DNA from: DASVTU01 sp036387415
GTDB taxonomy: Bacteria > Acidobacteriota > Blastocatellia > Pyrinomonadales > Pyrinomonadaceae
Direction: 5' to 3'
Assembly (NCBI GenBank): GCA_036387415.1
Contig: DASVTU010000014.1
Coordinates: 78,723 to 142,722, forward strand
Length of the DNA: 64,000 nt
Positions 48,433-56,835 of this stretch are shown piece after piece. The position numbers and the translations under genes are program-made. Under the pieces are notes generated by a model that saw nothing but the letters and a program-made list of their open reading frames with translations, did not search any database and was not told where the DNA came from. Position 1 is the stretch's first letter; each line of letters opens with the position of its first letter.

Positions 48433-49909
48433 TGTACGTTTCCCGCAACTGCTCGACCACCTTCTCCATGTGGACGCCGCGCGACCCCTTGACCAACAGG
48501 AGGTCGCCCTCGCGCACTTCCGTTACGAGCGCGCGTGCGGCATCTTCCGATGTTTCAAAGAACTGCGTCGCCTCCGCGCTCATGCCCGCCGCGCGTGCGC
48601 CTTCGACCAACTCGCGCGCCAACCCGCGCACGCCCCACAGCACATCAACACCCATCCCCGCGATTTCCTGTCCGGCCTCACGATGCATCCGCGCTCCTTC
48701 CGCACCGAGTTCGAGCATCTCACCCGCGAGGACGATGCGCCGCCGGTCCTCCGTTAACGCCTCTGTCCCGCCACTCTCTGCCACCGACTGCGCCATGCTC
48801 AGGAGCGAACGCGGGTTCGAGTTGTACGAATCGTCAACCACAGTGAACCCTGCGGCGAAACGCAAGACTTCTCCGCGCATCTCGGAAGGTGCTGCGGTCT
48901 TGAGCGCCGCCGCAATCTCCTCCGGCTTCATCTCGAAGCACGCGGCCACCGCCGACGCCGCCAGTGCGTTCATTAGATTGTGACGCCCCGGCAGAGGCAA
49001 CTCCGCGTCTGCTTCGCCGTGCGGAGTCCGCAGACGAAAGCGCGTCAGTCCGAGCGTCGTGCTTTCAATCCGGCTGGCCGAAACGTCGGCCTCCCCGGCG
49101 ATGCCGAAGGTGAGCGTCTGCCCCGTCGTGTGTTTGTCGCGCATCGCGGCCACGTATTCGTCGTCGGCGTTCAAGACGGCGATGCCGCCCGGCTTCAAAC
49201 CTTCGACGAGCTGCGCCTTGCCGCGAGCGATGGCCTCAATCGAACCCATAAACTCAAGATGCACGGGCGCGACTATCAAGACAACGCTGATGTCCGGCGA
49301 CGCAATCTTGCAGAGCCGGGCGATTTCACCCGGCACCGACATACCCATCTCCAACACCGCCACGTCGAAATTCGCAGGCCGCGCGCCCGCCGTCTCCATC
49401 TGCAAAATCGAAAGCGGCACGCCAAGTTCGTTGTTGAAATTCTTCTTCGTCCGCAACACACGATGTCCCGCGTGCGAAAGCAGATGAGCGGTCAAATCTT
49501 TGGCCGTCGTTTTGCCCGCGCTTCCCGTGATGCCGACCACCTTGCGTCCCCAACTTTCGACCACGCCACGCGCCAACATCTGCAAGGCTTCGATGCCGTC
49601 ATCGACCAACAACAGACGCGATGCGTATGGCTGCAACGCTTCGTCGGCAGCGACGCGTTCACGCCGCGCTACGACCGACGCCGCGCCGCTCGCGAACGCC
49701 TGCGGGATAAAGCTGTGTGCGTCTGTGAAGTGCGTCGCGCTGAAACTCTTTCCCGCGTAATCTGCGGGCGACAGGGCGAAGAAAAGTTCGCCCGTCGCCA
49801 CTGCACGCGAATCAATCGAGAAACCCGTTATCTCTTTGTCAAAGAACTCGTCGCCCGCCCCGTCGGCGAACGAAGCGCGCATCAAACGCGCTGCCTCTCT
49901 TATCTTCAC
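48419..49909 (-). CDS. murF: UDP-N-acetylmuramoyl-tripeptide--D-alanyl-D-alanine ligase
   Basis: A 496-residue Mur ligase adding D-Ala-D-Ala. It has the N-terminal domain motif FSIDSRAVATGELFFAL, ATP loop VVGITGSAGKTTAKDL, NFNNELGVPLSIL, the central VAPVHLEFMGSIEAIARGK, NLMNALAASAVA and C-terminal DDSYNSNPRSLLSM with VLAGEMLELG. GTG at 49909 overlaps the upstream small ORF's stop (GTGA). The final residues TLKD come from an octameric repeat. Confidence 0.96.
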   Translation of the reverse strand: MKIREAARLMRASFADGAGDEFFDKEITGFSIDSRAVATGELFFALSPADYAGKSFSATHFTDAHSFIPQAFASGAASVVARRERVAADEALQPYASRLLLVDDGIEALQMLARGVVESWGRKVVGITGSAGKTTAKDLTAHLLSHAGHRVLRTKKNFNNELGVPLSILQMETAGARPANFDVAVLEMGMSVPGEIARLCKIASPDISVVLIVAPVHLEFMGSIEAIARGKAQLVEGLKPGGIAVLNADDEYVAAMRDKHTTGQTLTFGIAGEADVSASRIESTTLGLTRFRLRTPHGEADAELPLPGRHNLMNALAASAVAACFEMKPEEIAAALKTAAPSEMRGEVLRFAAGFTVVDDSYNSNPRSLLSMAQSVAESGGTEALTEDRRRIVLAGEMLELGAEGARMHREAGQEIAGMGVDVLWGVRGLARELVEGARAAGMSAEATQFFETSEDAARALVTEVREGDLLLVKGSRGVHMEKVVEQLRETYTLKD

Positions 49910-50208
49910 GCCTCTATGCCTTCTTCCTCCGCGCCGGATTCTCGCCTCTCGACAGCAGCCCCTCCGTCATTCTCCGACGGCGAGACGCCCGCACTGCGCG
50001 TCCCTTCGTCTCCTTTCGACGCATCGCACAACAGAACTTCTTCCGCGTACGACACGCTCCCGTCTGCTTCCAACACTGTGGCGCGTTCAGCTATTTTCTG
50101 CGTTCCGCGCGTCCGGCGCAAACGGTCACGACATCCGACGATTCTGCGCCTGATTTCCTTCTGTTGTTGGCTCGTACTCAGCGAAAACGGCATTGGCATG
50201 ATGCTCAA
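49906..50208 (-). CDS. Small ORF between ftsI and murF (in place of murE), uncertain
   Basis: A 100-residue reading frame exactly in the slot normally held by murE, ending with a 4-nt overlap on the murF start. It has a basic N-terminal half (EIRRRIVGCRDRLRRTRG) and an acidic Glu/Ser/Gly-rich C-terminal half that looks disordered. It shows no Mur-ligase motif. TTG at 50208 has GGAG 5 nt upstream; ATGs at 50199 and 50193 are alternatives. The coupling argues for a real gene, the composition against; it may be spacer DNA. Confidence 0.35.
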   Translation of the reverse strand: MSIMPMPFSLSTSQQQKEIRRRIVGCRDRLRRTRGTQKIAERATVLEADGSVSYAEEVLLCDASKGDEGTRSAGVSPSENDGGAAVERRESGAEEEGIEA

Positions 50209-50280
50209 CTGTGCTCCGTTCCTGACTCTCGCCTGCGCGATGTGAACGTTAGGGCGACGAGTTTTTCCACCTCCACAACT

Positions 50281-52374
50281 TCAATCGCTTCTCCCGAACT
50301 CGACACGCACCATGAGTCCGGCCTCCACGCTCGCGCCCGCCGCCGGACTCTGCCGCAACGCACGCCCCTCGCCGCGCGCTTCGAGTTCCAGACCGAGTTG
50401 CGCGCAGATGCGCGCCGCATCGCGCACGCTTCGCCCGCGAAGATTCGGCATCAACAACGCACGCTCGCCCGCCTCCGCAAAGACGACTTCGCCCGCGTCA
50501 CCCACGCCGACGCGCGCCACCTCCGGCAGACCGACCGAAACAGATTCCACACTCTCCGCCGTCGCACCATCGTTAGTTTTGTCCGCTTGACGAGAACTCG
50601 CCCCGCGCGCCAACAGAAGTGACTCGTTCTGCGTGGGCGCGGGTTTGAATTCGGCATCCGGCGTGACGTTCAAGTATGGCAAGACGTATTCGGCAATCTC
50701 ACGAAAAATCGGCGCGGCCACATCGCCACCGTGATACGCGCCCACAGGTTCGTCAACCACCACGATGATGACCACGGAAGGATTCGTTACGGGCGCGAAG
50801 CCGACAAACGATGCGACGTGCTTGGTCTTTGAATAGGCGCGCGTCTTAGGGTCAATCTTCTGTGCCGTGCCAGTCTTGCCCGCCGCCGTGTAGCCGTCGA
50901 GTTGCGCGAGTTTGGCTGTGCCCTTGACCGTCACGCTCTCAAGCATCTGGCGGATGGACTGCGCCGTCTCGGTGCTGATGACGCGTCTCTCCTCCGGCTT
51001 CGACTGTTCGACGGGCGCGCCGTCCGCGCTCCGCACTTCGCGTACGAGATGCGGTGCGACGCGCACGCCGTCGTTGGCAATCGTGGCGAAGGCGGCGGCC
51101 ATCTGCAAAGGCGTGACGCCGATTTCCTGACCGATGGCAATCGAGCCAATCGAGGAAGGATGCCACTTTTCGACACGACGCAGGAGGCCGAGCGTTTCGC
51201 CGGGGAGTTCAACCTCGGTCTTCGCGCCGAATCCGAAACGGCGTATGTAGTCGTACATGCGCGCATTGCCGACGCGCATCCCTAACTTGATGGCCGCGAC
51301 GTTTGACGACTTCGCCAACGCTTCCGTCAAAGTCAGAGAACCGTAGGCTGTGTGGTCGTGCACGATGCGACCGAAGACGTTTATCGAACCCATCTGGCAA
51401 TCAATGCGGTCTTCCGGTTTGCCCAATTTCTCTTCAATCGCGGCGGAATAGGCGACGATTTTGAAGGTCGAGCCGGGTTCGTAAATATTTTGCAGCGCCT
51501 CGTTGGCGCGTGCTTCGGGCGGAATTTTGTTCGCCTCGTTGGGGTCGAAAGTCGGGGCGTTGGCGAGCGCCAGAATCTCGCCCGTGCGCGGGTCGAGTAT
51601 GATGGCGGAGCCGGATTTGGCGCGGGCGCGTTCGACGGCTGCTGCGAGCACCTGCTCCGTTCGATACTGCACGGTCTGGTCAATCGTCAGCACGACGCTC
51701 TGACCGGGACGCGCCGAGTTCTCAACGCTGTCGTAAGATTTACGACGCGCGTCTGCTTCCATCAAGAGCTTTCCGCCCGCGCCCTTGAGCGACGCATTGT
51801 GAAACTGTTCGACGCCGCCGAGTCCGCCCTCATCCAAACCGACGAAACCGAGCACATGCGCCGCCAACGCTCCGTTCGGATAACGACGCTTCGACTCCTT
51901 CAAACCGTGAACGCCGCGAATGTCGAGCGCGCGAATCTCTGCGCCACGTTCTACGTCGAGTTTGCGCGCGAGCCACACAAACTGTCTTCGCGCCTGCTTC
52001 GCTTCCTTCAAACGCGCCGCCAACTTCGACGCGTCCGTCTCCAACAGAGGCGCGAGACGTTGCGCCGCCGCATCCGCATCCGCAATCTCGTCGGGTGCGG
52101 CGAAGAACGAATCGGTGTCGATGCTGCGCGCGAGTTCGCGTCCCGTGCGGTCGAGAATTTGGCCGCGCACGGGCGCGTTCACGTCAATCAAGCCCTGTTG
52201 TTGGGCGCGTGCGCGCGTGCTCAAAAACTCGTACTGTGAAGTTTGCAGATAGACGAGCCGTGCGCCGATGACAACCATCCAGAACGCAAGAAAAATAGCG
52301 ACCACAAACGCGCGTCGCCGCGAAGCGTCGGGTCGCACTAATTTTGACTGCGTGGGTTTCAGGCCGGACTTCAT
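50281..52374 (-). CDS. ftsI: Penicillin-binding protein FtsI with C-terminal PASTA domain
   Basis: A 697-residue class B PBP, the septal transpeptidase. A short cytoplasmic part and one membrane helix (FVVAIFLAFWMVVIGARLVY) are followed by the PBP dimer domain (RGQILDRTGRELARS) and the transpeptidase with the three active-site motifs: Ser-Thr-Phe-Lys in YEPGSTFKIVAYS, Ser-Ser-Asn in LAKSSNVAAIKLG and Lys-Thr-Gly in TAAGKTGTAQK. The last 65 residues form one PASTA domain (MPNLRGRSVRDAARICAQLG), as in sporulation- or Gram-positive-type PBPs. The ATG at 52374 is chosen; the frame is open further upstream. Confidence 0.95.
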   Translation of the reverse strand: MKSGLKPTQSKLVRPDASRRRAFVVAIFLAFWMVVIGARLVYLQTSQYEFLSTRARAQQQGLIDVNAPVRGQILDRTGRELARSIDTDSFFAAPDEIADADAAAQRLAPLLETDASKLAARLKEAKQARRQFVWLARKLDVERGAEIRALDIRGVHGLKESKRRYPNGALAAHVLGFVGLDEGGLGGVEQFHNASLKGAGGKLLMEADARRKSYDSVENSARPGQSVVLTIDQTVQYRTEQVLAAAVERARAKSGSAIILDPRTGEILALANAPTFDPNEANKIPPEARANEALQNIYEPGSTFKIVAYSAAIEEKLGKPEDRIDCQMGSINVFGRIVHDHTAYGSLTLTEALAKSSNVAAIKLGMRVGNARMYDYIRRFGFGAKTEVELPGETLGLLRRVEKWHPSSIGSIAIGQEIGVTPLQMAAAFATIANDGVRVAPHLVREVRSADGAPVEQSKPEERRVISTETAQSIRQMLESVTVKGTAKLAQLDGYTAAGKTGTAQKIDPKTRAYSKTKHVASFVGFAPVTNPSVVIIVVVDEPVGAYHGGDVAAPIFREIAEYVLPYLNVTPDAEFKPAPTQNESLLLARGASSRQADKTNDGATAESVESVSVGLPEVARVGVGDAGEVVFAEAGERALLMPNLRGRSVRDAARICAQLGLELEARGEGRALRQSPAAGASVEAGLMVRVEFGRSD

Positions 52375-52532
52375 AAACGGGTACTGCTTCCTCCTTCGAT
52401 TCCTGTGCGTGCACGCCGAACCCATCTGCGCACCGGAGGGCAAGAGACGTTCATCGCTCGCATCTGTGCAGTCCCTTCAAAGGGAGTTCGGTGCCGCGCA
52501 CCGCCGTCATCGGGGTACGGTCGAGCGAGCAT

Positions 52533-52949
52533 CTAACGCCGGAAGGCGGCGGCTCCGCCAGTCGTTGCGCCGACAAAGGCAGGGGAAGCATGGCGCTGTG
52601 GTGTCGTGGCGTCCGTATCTGTGACTTCCATTCCGACGCTCAACTGGGCGGCGCGCGTCGGTTGCAAGCCGATTTCGCGTGCGGCTCGTTCGAGTTGCGC
52701 GGGCGTGGTTGTCTCTTCGAGTTTGAGCAGAAGATGTCTGTGCTCCTCCTTCAGACGTTCACGTTCACGACGCAAGTTTTCGCTCTCGTAGCCGTAATTG
52801 ATGGCGACGAACTTTTGACGCGCCGCCAAGACGAAGCCGACGGCGAGGAGGAGACCGCAGACGAGCAGGACGGCCTGACGCGTGAGCGCGCGGGGGTCGC
52901 GCTCGCGTCGCACGTTTCGATTCTGGTGTTGCCGGGGCATTCTTCTCAT
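52533..52949 (-). CDS. ftsL: FtsL-like bitopic division protein
   Basis: A 138-residue protein: a basic N-terminus, one membrane helix (QAVLLVCGLLLAVGFVLAA), then a periplasmic coiled coil (LRRERERLKEEHRHLLLKLEE) and the LERAAREIGLQPTRAAQ segment typical of FtsL-type proteins. Sequence conservation in the family is low; position between rsmH and ftsI and topology support the call. The start is uncertain: ATG 52949, ATG 52940 or GTG 53060 (19 nt after the rsmH stop). Confidence 0.8.
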   Translation of the reverse strand: MRRMPRQHQNRNVRRERDPRALTRQAVLLVCGLLLAVGFVLAARQKFVAINYGYESENLRRERERLKEEHRHLLLKLEETTTPAQLERAAREIGLQPTRAAQLSVGMEVTDTDATTPQRHASPAFVGATTGGAAAFRR

Positions 52950-53079
52950 CTTAATTTCTAACCTCGAAAAAACTTCTATGGCAGCAGGCGTCGCCGCCCT
53001 CGGAGCGCCAATGGGTCGAGCATGAGGAGAGGGGTCACGTTTGTCGGAGTTCGCTTCCACGCCGGGTCGGGCGCTGGTG

Positions 53080-54036
53080 TCAAAGTTTCAAGCAGACGCG
53101 CAATTTGGCACTGCGTGCGCGCGGGTTTTCATCCGTTTCGGTGGGGGTCGGCACAATGGGTCGCCGCGTCAAAATCTCGACCGCCTTGCGCGCCCCGCAA
53201 GCGCAGACGGGCAGACGCGGGTCGCATTCGCATTGGCCTGCGAGGCGGCGCAGGGTACGTTTGACGATGCGGTCTTCTAGCGAGTGAAAGCTAATGACGG
53301 CGAGGCGTCCCTGCGTTTGTAAAAGAGCGACGGCAGTTTCGATGAACTGCTCTAATCCTTCGAGTTCGTGATTGACAGCGATGCGGAGAGCCTGAAACGT
53401 CCGCGTCGCCGGATGAATCCGGTCGGTGCGCTTGTGTCCGGCGGCGCGTGCGACGAGTTCCGCCAGTTCGCGCGTCGTCTGGATGGGTTCGCCGCGTTCG
53501 CGTCTTTCGACAATCCAGCGAGCGATGCGACGCGAACGCCGTTCCTCGCCGTATTCAAAGATGATGCGCGCAATCTCTTCTTCGGGGAGATGCGCGAGGA
53601 GTTCCGCCGCCGTCTCTTCGTCGCCCGCCGCGTCCATACGCATGTCGAGCGGCGCATCATGGCGGAAACTGAAACCCCGCTCCGGCGTGTCAAATTGCAA
53701 CGAAGAGACACCCAAATCTGCCAGGATGCCGTTTACTTCCCCTTCGCCCGCCTCGGCGACGATGCGCGCCAGGTCTTCATGATTGGCATGGACGGCGCGA
53801 AAACGCGCACCGAAACGTGCGAGTCGCTCCGTCGCCAACCGCAACGCTTCGCGGTCGCGGTCGAGGCCGATGACGCGCGTCTCGGTCGAGGCTTCGAGGA
53901 TGGCTTCGGAGTGTCCGCCGAGTCCGAGCGTGGCATCGACGAAAAGGCCGCCGCGCGCGGGCGCGAGTGCCTCAATCGTCTCTTGTAGCAACACGGGGCG
54001 ATGGGGCGCGCCAGACCCCCCTTCCGACGCTTGCAT
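53080..54036 (-). CDS. rsmH: 16S rRNA (cytosine(1402)-N(4))-methyltransferase
   Basis: A 318-residue SAM-dependent methyltransferase (MraW) acting on C1402 of 16S rRNA. It has N-terminal HRPVLLQETIEAL, the SAM loop FVDATLGLGGHSEAIL, GLDRDREAL, the ILADLGVSSLQFDTPERGFSF signature, and the C-terminal VISFHSLEDRIVKRTLR. Several start codons cluster at 54042-54036 (GTG GTG ATG). Second gene of the dcw cluster, after mraZ. Confidence 0.96.
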   Translation of the reverse strand: MQASEGGSGAPHRPVLLQETIEALAPARGGLFVDATLGLGGHSEAILEASTETRVIGLDRDREALRLATERLARFGARFRAVHANHEDLARIVAEAGEGEVNGILADLGVSSLQFDTPERGFSFRHDAPLDMRMDAAGDEETAAELLAHLPEEEIARIIFEYGEERRSRRIARWIVERRERGEPIQTTRELAELVARAAGHKRTDRIHPATRTFQALRIAVNHELEGLEQFIETAVALLQTQGRLAVISFHSLEDRIVKRTLRRLAGQCECDPRLPVCACGARKAVEILTRRPIVPTPTETDENPRARSAKLRVCLKL

Positions 54037-54091
54037 CACCACCGCCCCGTGGTCTCAAGACCGAGATTCAAAGAACAACTTTCAAGGGATA

Positions 54092-54173
54092 AATGATGAG
54101 TGCCGAGCGTTGAGCGGAGGACAGAATGGTCGCCATGATTCTGCTCGACACTCATAACTCATTACTCATCACT
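54092..54173. repeat. Palindrome with heptameric arm units, family H (ACTCATN)
   Basis: 36-nt arms (54092-54127 and 54138-54173), imperfectly complementary. The right arm holds ACTCATA, ACTCATT, ACTCATC in tandem. It lies between mraZ and rsmH. Confidence 0.8.
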
Positions 54174-54176
54174 ACT

Positions 54177-54617
54177 TTAGATTCCGAGACCGGCGATTGC
54201 CGCCTCGTCTTCTTCCGTGTAGGGTTGGGAGAGAAGCCGCTGCTCGAAGCGTTCCAACTCCCAAACTTCCAGGTATGTCAAATAGCCTAGTACCGCCACT
54301 TCGCCGACGACGCCTGCGCTTTTCCGCAAGAGCGGGTGGACGAGGAGCCGTCCCTGCCCGTCGAGCGTGGCCTGTTGGCCGTAGTAATTGGTGCGGTCAA
54401 GGAACTTACGCCTCGAAGGATCCATCGAAGGCAGCAACGCCAGACGTTGCTCTATTGACTCCCATTCGGGCAGAGGGTAAATTCTGACGTTTTCGCCCGT
54501 CAGACTCGTCACGTAAAACTCGACGCCGTGCTTCTCCTCTATATAGCGTCGAAAGGCGGTCGGCACTTTGAGACGCCCCTTCGAGTCGATGCGCGCCGTG
54601 TAATTTCCTCTTAACAT
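54177..54617 (-). CDS. mraZ: Transcriptional regulator MraZ
   Basis: A 146-residue protein with two AbrB-like SpoVT repeats: MLRGNYTARIDSKGRLKVPTAF at the start and QATLDGQGRLLVHPLLRKSAG in the second half, each with the DxxGR motif. MraZ forms ring-shaped oligomers and binds repeated GTGG-type boxes before its own gene to control the dcw operon. Matching boxes are visible upstream at 54702-54726. First gene of the cluster. Confidence 0.97.
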   Translation of the reverse strand: MLRGNYTARIDSKGRLKVPTAFRRYIEEKHGVEFYVTSLTGENVRIYPLPEWESIEQRLALLPSMDPSRRKFLDRTNYYGQQATLDGQGRLLVHPLLRKSAGVVGEVAVLGYLTYLEVWELERFEQRLLSQPYTEEDEAAIAGLGI

Positions 54618-54661
54618 AGAGTTTCGGCGGCTGGACGGGGCCAGGATTGCTTAAAACTTAC

Positions 54662-54667
54662 AGTATA
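54662..54667 (-). promoter_or_regulatory. mraZ: Possible -10 element of the mraZ/dcw promoter
   Basis: TATACT on the minus strand, about 45 nt before the mraZ start and 35 nt after the MraZ boxes. No good TTGACA-type -35 at 17 nt; TTGGAG lies 14 nt upstream. Confidence 0.45.
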
Positions 54668-54701
54668 ACTTTAACGATTCGCTCCAAGATGCTCTGAGCA
54701 G

Positions 54702-54726
54702 CCCACTTTTAGCCACTTTTTACCAC
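54702..54726 (-). promoter_or_regulatory. mraZ: MraZ operator: three GTGG boxes at 10-nt spacing
   Basis: On the minus strand GTGGT, GTGGC and GTGGG start exactly 10 nt apart, separated by A-rich spacers. Known MraZ operators are three or four GTGG/TGGG-type direct repeats with the same helical period upstream of mraZ. The match of spacing, motif and place makes autoregulation of the dcw operon likely. Confidence 0.75.
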
Positions 54727-54921
54727 CCGTCGCGCATAGTACGCCCCTCCTGACAGCCCTGTCAAGAGCAAAAACACAGCTTAATATACATTTTTAAGCA
54801 CGATTTGGTGTACTGGTGTGTATGGAGTTAAGCCATAGCCAAGCGCGCCCGTCTCCTGTATAGTTTGCATCACGCTCGTACATCATCCCGCTCAAGGCTT
54901 CGAGAGGTTTGCTGAACGCCA

Positions 54922-55710
54922 ATGGGTTTCGGCCAACTCCTGCTTTTCGGCACGCTTGTCGCGCTTGCCAACGTCCTCGGCGGAGTGCTGCTGGCACGCC
55001 CCGGCTCGTCGCTCCGTAACACACGTTTCCTCAAATATCTGGTCGCACTCGGCGCGGGATTCATGTTGGCGGCGATTTTTATCGAAATCATGCCGGAAGT
55101 GGTCGAATCATGGACGCGTGGGACGACGGGCGACGCGGTTGGCGAAGCGGTGGTCGGGGCGATGACGCTGCTTTTGGCGGGTTATTTGCTGATTCATCTC
55201 TTTGAGCACACCATCGCGCCCCATTTTCATTTCGGCGCGGAGACGCACACGGAGGCGATGGTGCGCCCGTCGGCGGCTTACACGGCCATCGGCGGTCTCT
55301 CGATTCATACTTTTTTCGACGGTGTTTCGGTCGCCGCGGCCTTTCTGGTTGACCGCAAAGTCGGGCTTCTGGTCTTCATCGCCGTCCTGTTACATAAAGT
55401 GCCGGAAGGGTTTACAGCCGCTTCCATCATGCTCGCGTCGGGACGCACGGCGGCGCACGCGCTCATGGCGACGCTCGTTATCGGCGCGGCGACGCTCGCC
55501 GGAGTCTTGAGTGTCGCGCTGCTTCAGTCGCGCGTCGTGGAGGCGGTGGTCTACGCGCTTCCCTTCTCGGCGGGCGTGACTCTCTACGTAGCGGCGAGCG
55601 ATTTAATACCGGAAGTCAATCATCTCGAAGAAAAGAATCCGTTGGTGTCTATCGTGGTTTTCGGCGGGGTCGCGCTTTTTTACGCGCTCCATCGTCTGAT
55701 TGAGGGCTGA
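54922..55710 (+). CDS. ZIP-family metal transporter
   Basis: A 262-residue inner-membrane protein with about eight helices. Metal-site motifs: HTFFDG in helix 4 and HKVPEGF in helix 5. A His-rich cytoplasmic loop (HLFEHTIAPHFHFG) lies between helices 3 and 4. ZIP proteins import Zn, Fe or other divalent ions; selectivity cannot be told here. A GAGAGG lies rather far (about 15 nt) from the ATG. Confidence 0.92.
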   Translation: MGFGQLLLFGTLVALANVLGGVLLARPGSSLRNTRFLKYLVALGAGFMLAAIFIEIMPEVVESWTRGTTGDAVGEAVVGAMTLLLAGYLLIHLFEHTIAPHFHFGAETHTEAMVRPSAAYTAIGGLSIHTFFDGVSVAAAFLVDRKVGLLVFIAVLLHKVPEGFTAASIMLASGRTAAHALMATLVIGAATLAGVLSVALLQSRVVEAVVYALPFSAGVTLYVAASDLIPEVNHLEEKNPLVSIVVFGGVALFYALHRLIEG

Positions 55711-55821
55711 GTTTTATTTGTTGAAAGCCGCGTTTTATTTGATGAACGGAAAATCATAGGCGCGGACGAAGCGAGAAGTACTTTCGGCTTTTGGCTTCTC
55801 GTCTTGCGACTGTTATCATTC

Positions 55822-56724
55822 ATGCTACTGATGCAATTCAAAAGTGTATTGACCCGTCCGGCTATATTTGTGCTCGTCTATCTCGTCTTCGGCGCGTCGA
55901 GTGCGGCGTGGGCGCAGTATTCGCAGTCGCCGCTGCCAGCGCCGACAGGCTTCGTCAACGATTACGCAGGCATCATCGAACCCGCGACCAAAGAGCGTAT
56001 GACGACGATGCTGGAAAACTTGAAACAACGTGCCGACATCGAGTTTGCTGTCGTGACGGTAAAAACGACGGGCGACCGACCGATTTTCGATTATTCGTTG
56101 GCGGTGGCGCGGGGTTGGGGCATCGGCGCGAGCGAGGGCGAGAAGAACGGGCTGCTCTTGCTCGTCGCGGTTGACGACCGCAAGTATCAGATACAGGTGA
56201 GCCGCCATCTCGAAGGCGATTTGCCGGACGGATTGGTGGGCGAAATCGGGCGGCGCATGCGCGATCAGTTTCGCCAAAACCGTTACAGCGACGGCATGAT
56301 GCTCGCCGTCGAAACTTTCATCGCCACGATGGCGGAAAAACGCGGCTTCACAGCCGAAGGCATCGACCAGAGCCGCGCCTATCGTCCGCAACAACGCGCA
56401 CGCGAAGACGACCCCTTTGGGGGTAGAGGCGTCAGAGGCCGACAGAGTAGTCTGAGCGCGGGCGCGTGTTGTCTCATCGGCGGCGTCATTCTCCTTCTGC
56501 TCCTTATGTCGAGAGGTGGAGGACGCGGCGGTGGTGGCGGTGGTGGTTGTTTGAATGCATTGCTCCTCGCCAATCTTTTTAGCGGCCTCGGCGGCGGTGG
56601 ACGTAGTTCGAGCGGTTGGGGTGGCGGCGGATGGGGCGGTGGTGGCGGTGGTGGCGGCGGAGGATTTGGAGGCTTCGGCGGTGGCGGTGATTTCGGCGGC
56701 GGCGGCGCGGGCGGAAGCTGGTGA
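55822..56724 (+). CDS. TPM-domain protein with Gly-rich tail
   Basis: A 300-residue exported or membrane-anchored protein. A signal segment ending near AWA/Q is followed by a TPM domain (about 35-170): FVNDYAGIIEP, IEFAVVTVKTTG, GIGASEGEKNGLLLLVAVDDRKYQIQ and LPDGLVGEIGRRM. Then come a membrane segment (CCLIGGVILLLLLM) and a C-terminal tail made almost wholly of Gly with Ser and Trp, including long poly-Gly runs. Such proteins often sit beside LemA genes, as here. Of several starts, ATG 55822 or 55831 is likely. Confidence 0.88.
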   Translation: MLLMQFKSVLTRPAIFVLVYLVFGASSAAWAQYSQSPLPAPTGFVNDYAGIIEPATKERMTTMLENLKQRADIEFAVVTVKTTGDRPIFDYSLAVARGWGIGASEGEKNGLLLLVAVDDRKYQIQVSRHLEGDLPDGLVGEIGRRMRDQFRQNRYSDGMMLAVETFIATMAEKRGFTAEGIDQSRAYRPQQRAREDDPFGGRGVRGRQSSLSAGACCLIGGVILLLLLMSRGGGRGGGGGGGCLNALLLANLFSGLGGGGRSSSGWGGGGWGGGGGGGGGGFGGFGGGGDFGGGGAGGSW

Positions 56725-56725
56725 T

Positions 56726-56819
56726 ATAAGGGATGAGGGCGGAGGGATGAGGGATAAAAGTGTGATGATAAAAGTAGTGCTTTTCTTTTTCATCCTTCAT
56801 CCCTTCGCCCTCATCCCTA
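56726..56819. repeat. Palindrome with heptameric arms, family D (GATGAGG)
   Basis: The left arm 56729-56760 (GGATGAG GGCGGAG GGATGAG GGAT) pairs with the right arm 56783-56818 (CATCCTT CATCCCT TCGCCCT CATCCCT). It lies between the TPM gene and the nucleotidyltransferase-like gene. Confidence 0.85.
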
Positions 56820-56835
56820 CGAGAAGGGTGGCGTG

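Larger units (their letters stand above)
54618..54921. other. 304-nt divergent promoter region (mraZ / ZIP transporter)
   Basis: It holds the MraZ boxes and -10 element listed separately. For the rightward gene a possible -10 (TATAGT around 54858) is visible but no -35 matches well. Confidence 0.5.

Noticed and set aside
48980..50245. 421-codon plus-strand frame
   Set aside because: It is antisense to murF, which has all Mur-ligase motifs; composition is Arg/His-rich as expected for a shadow frame.
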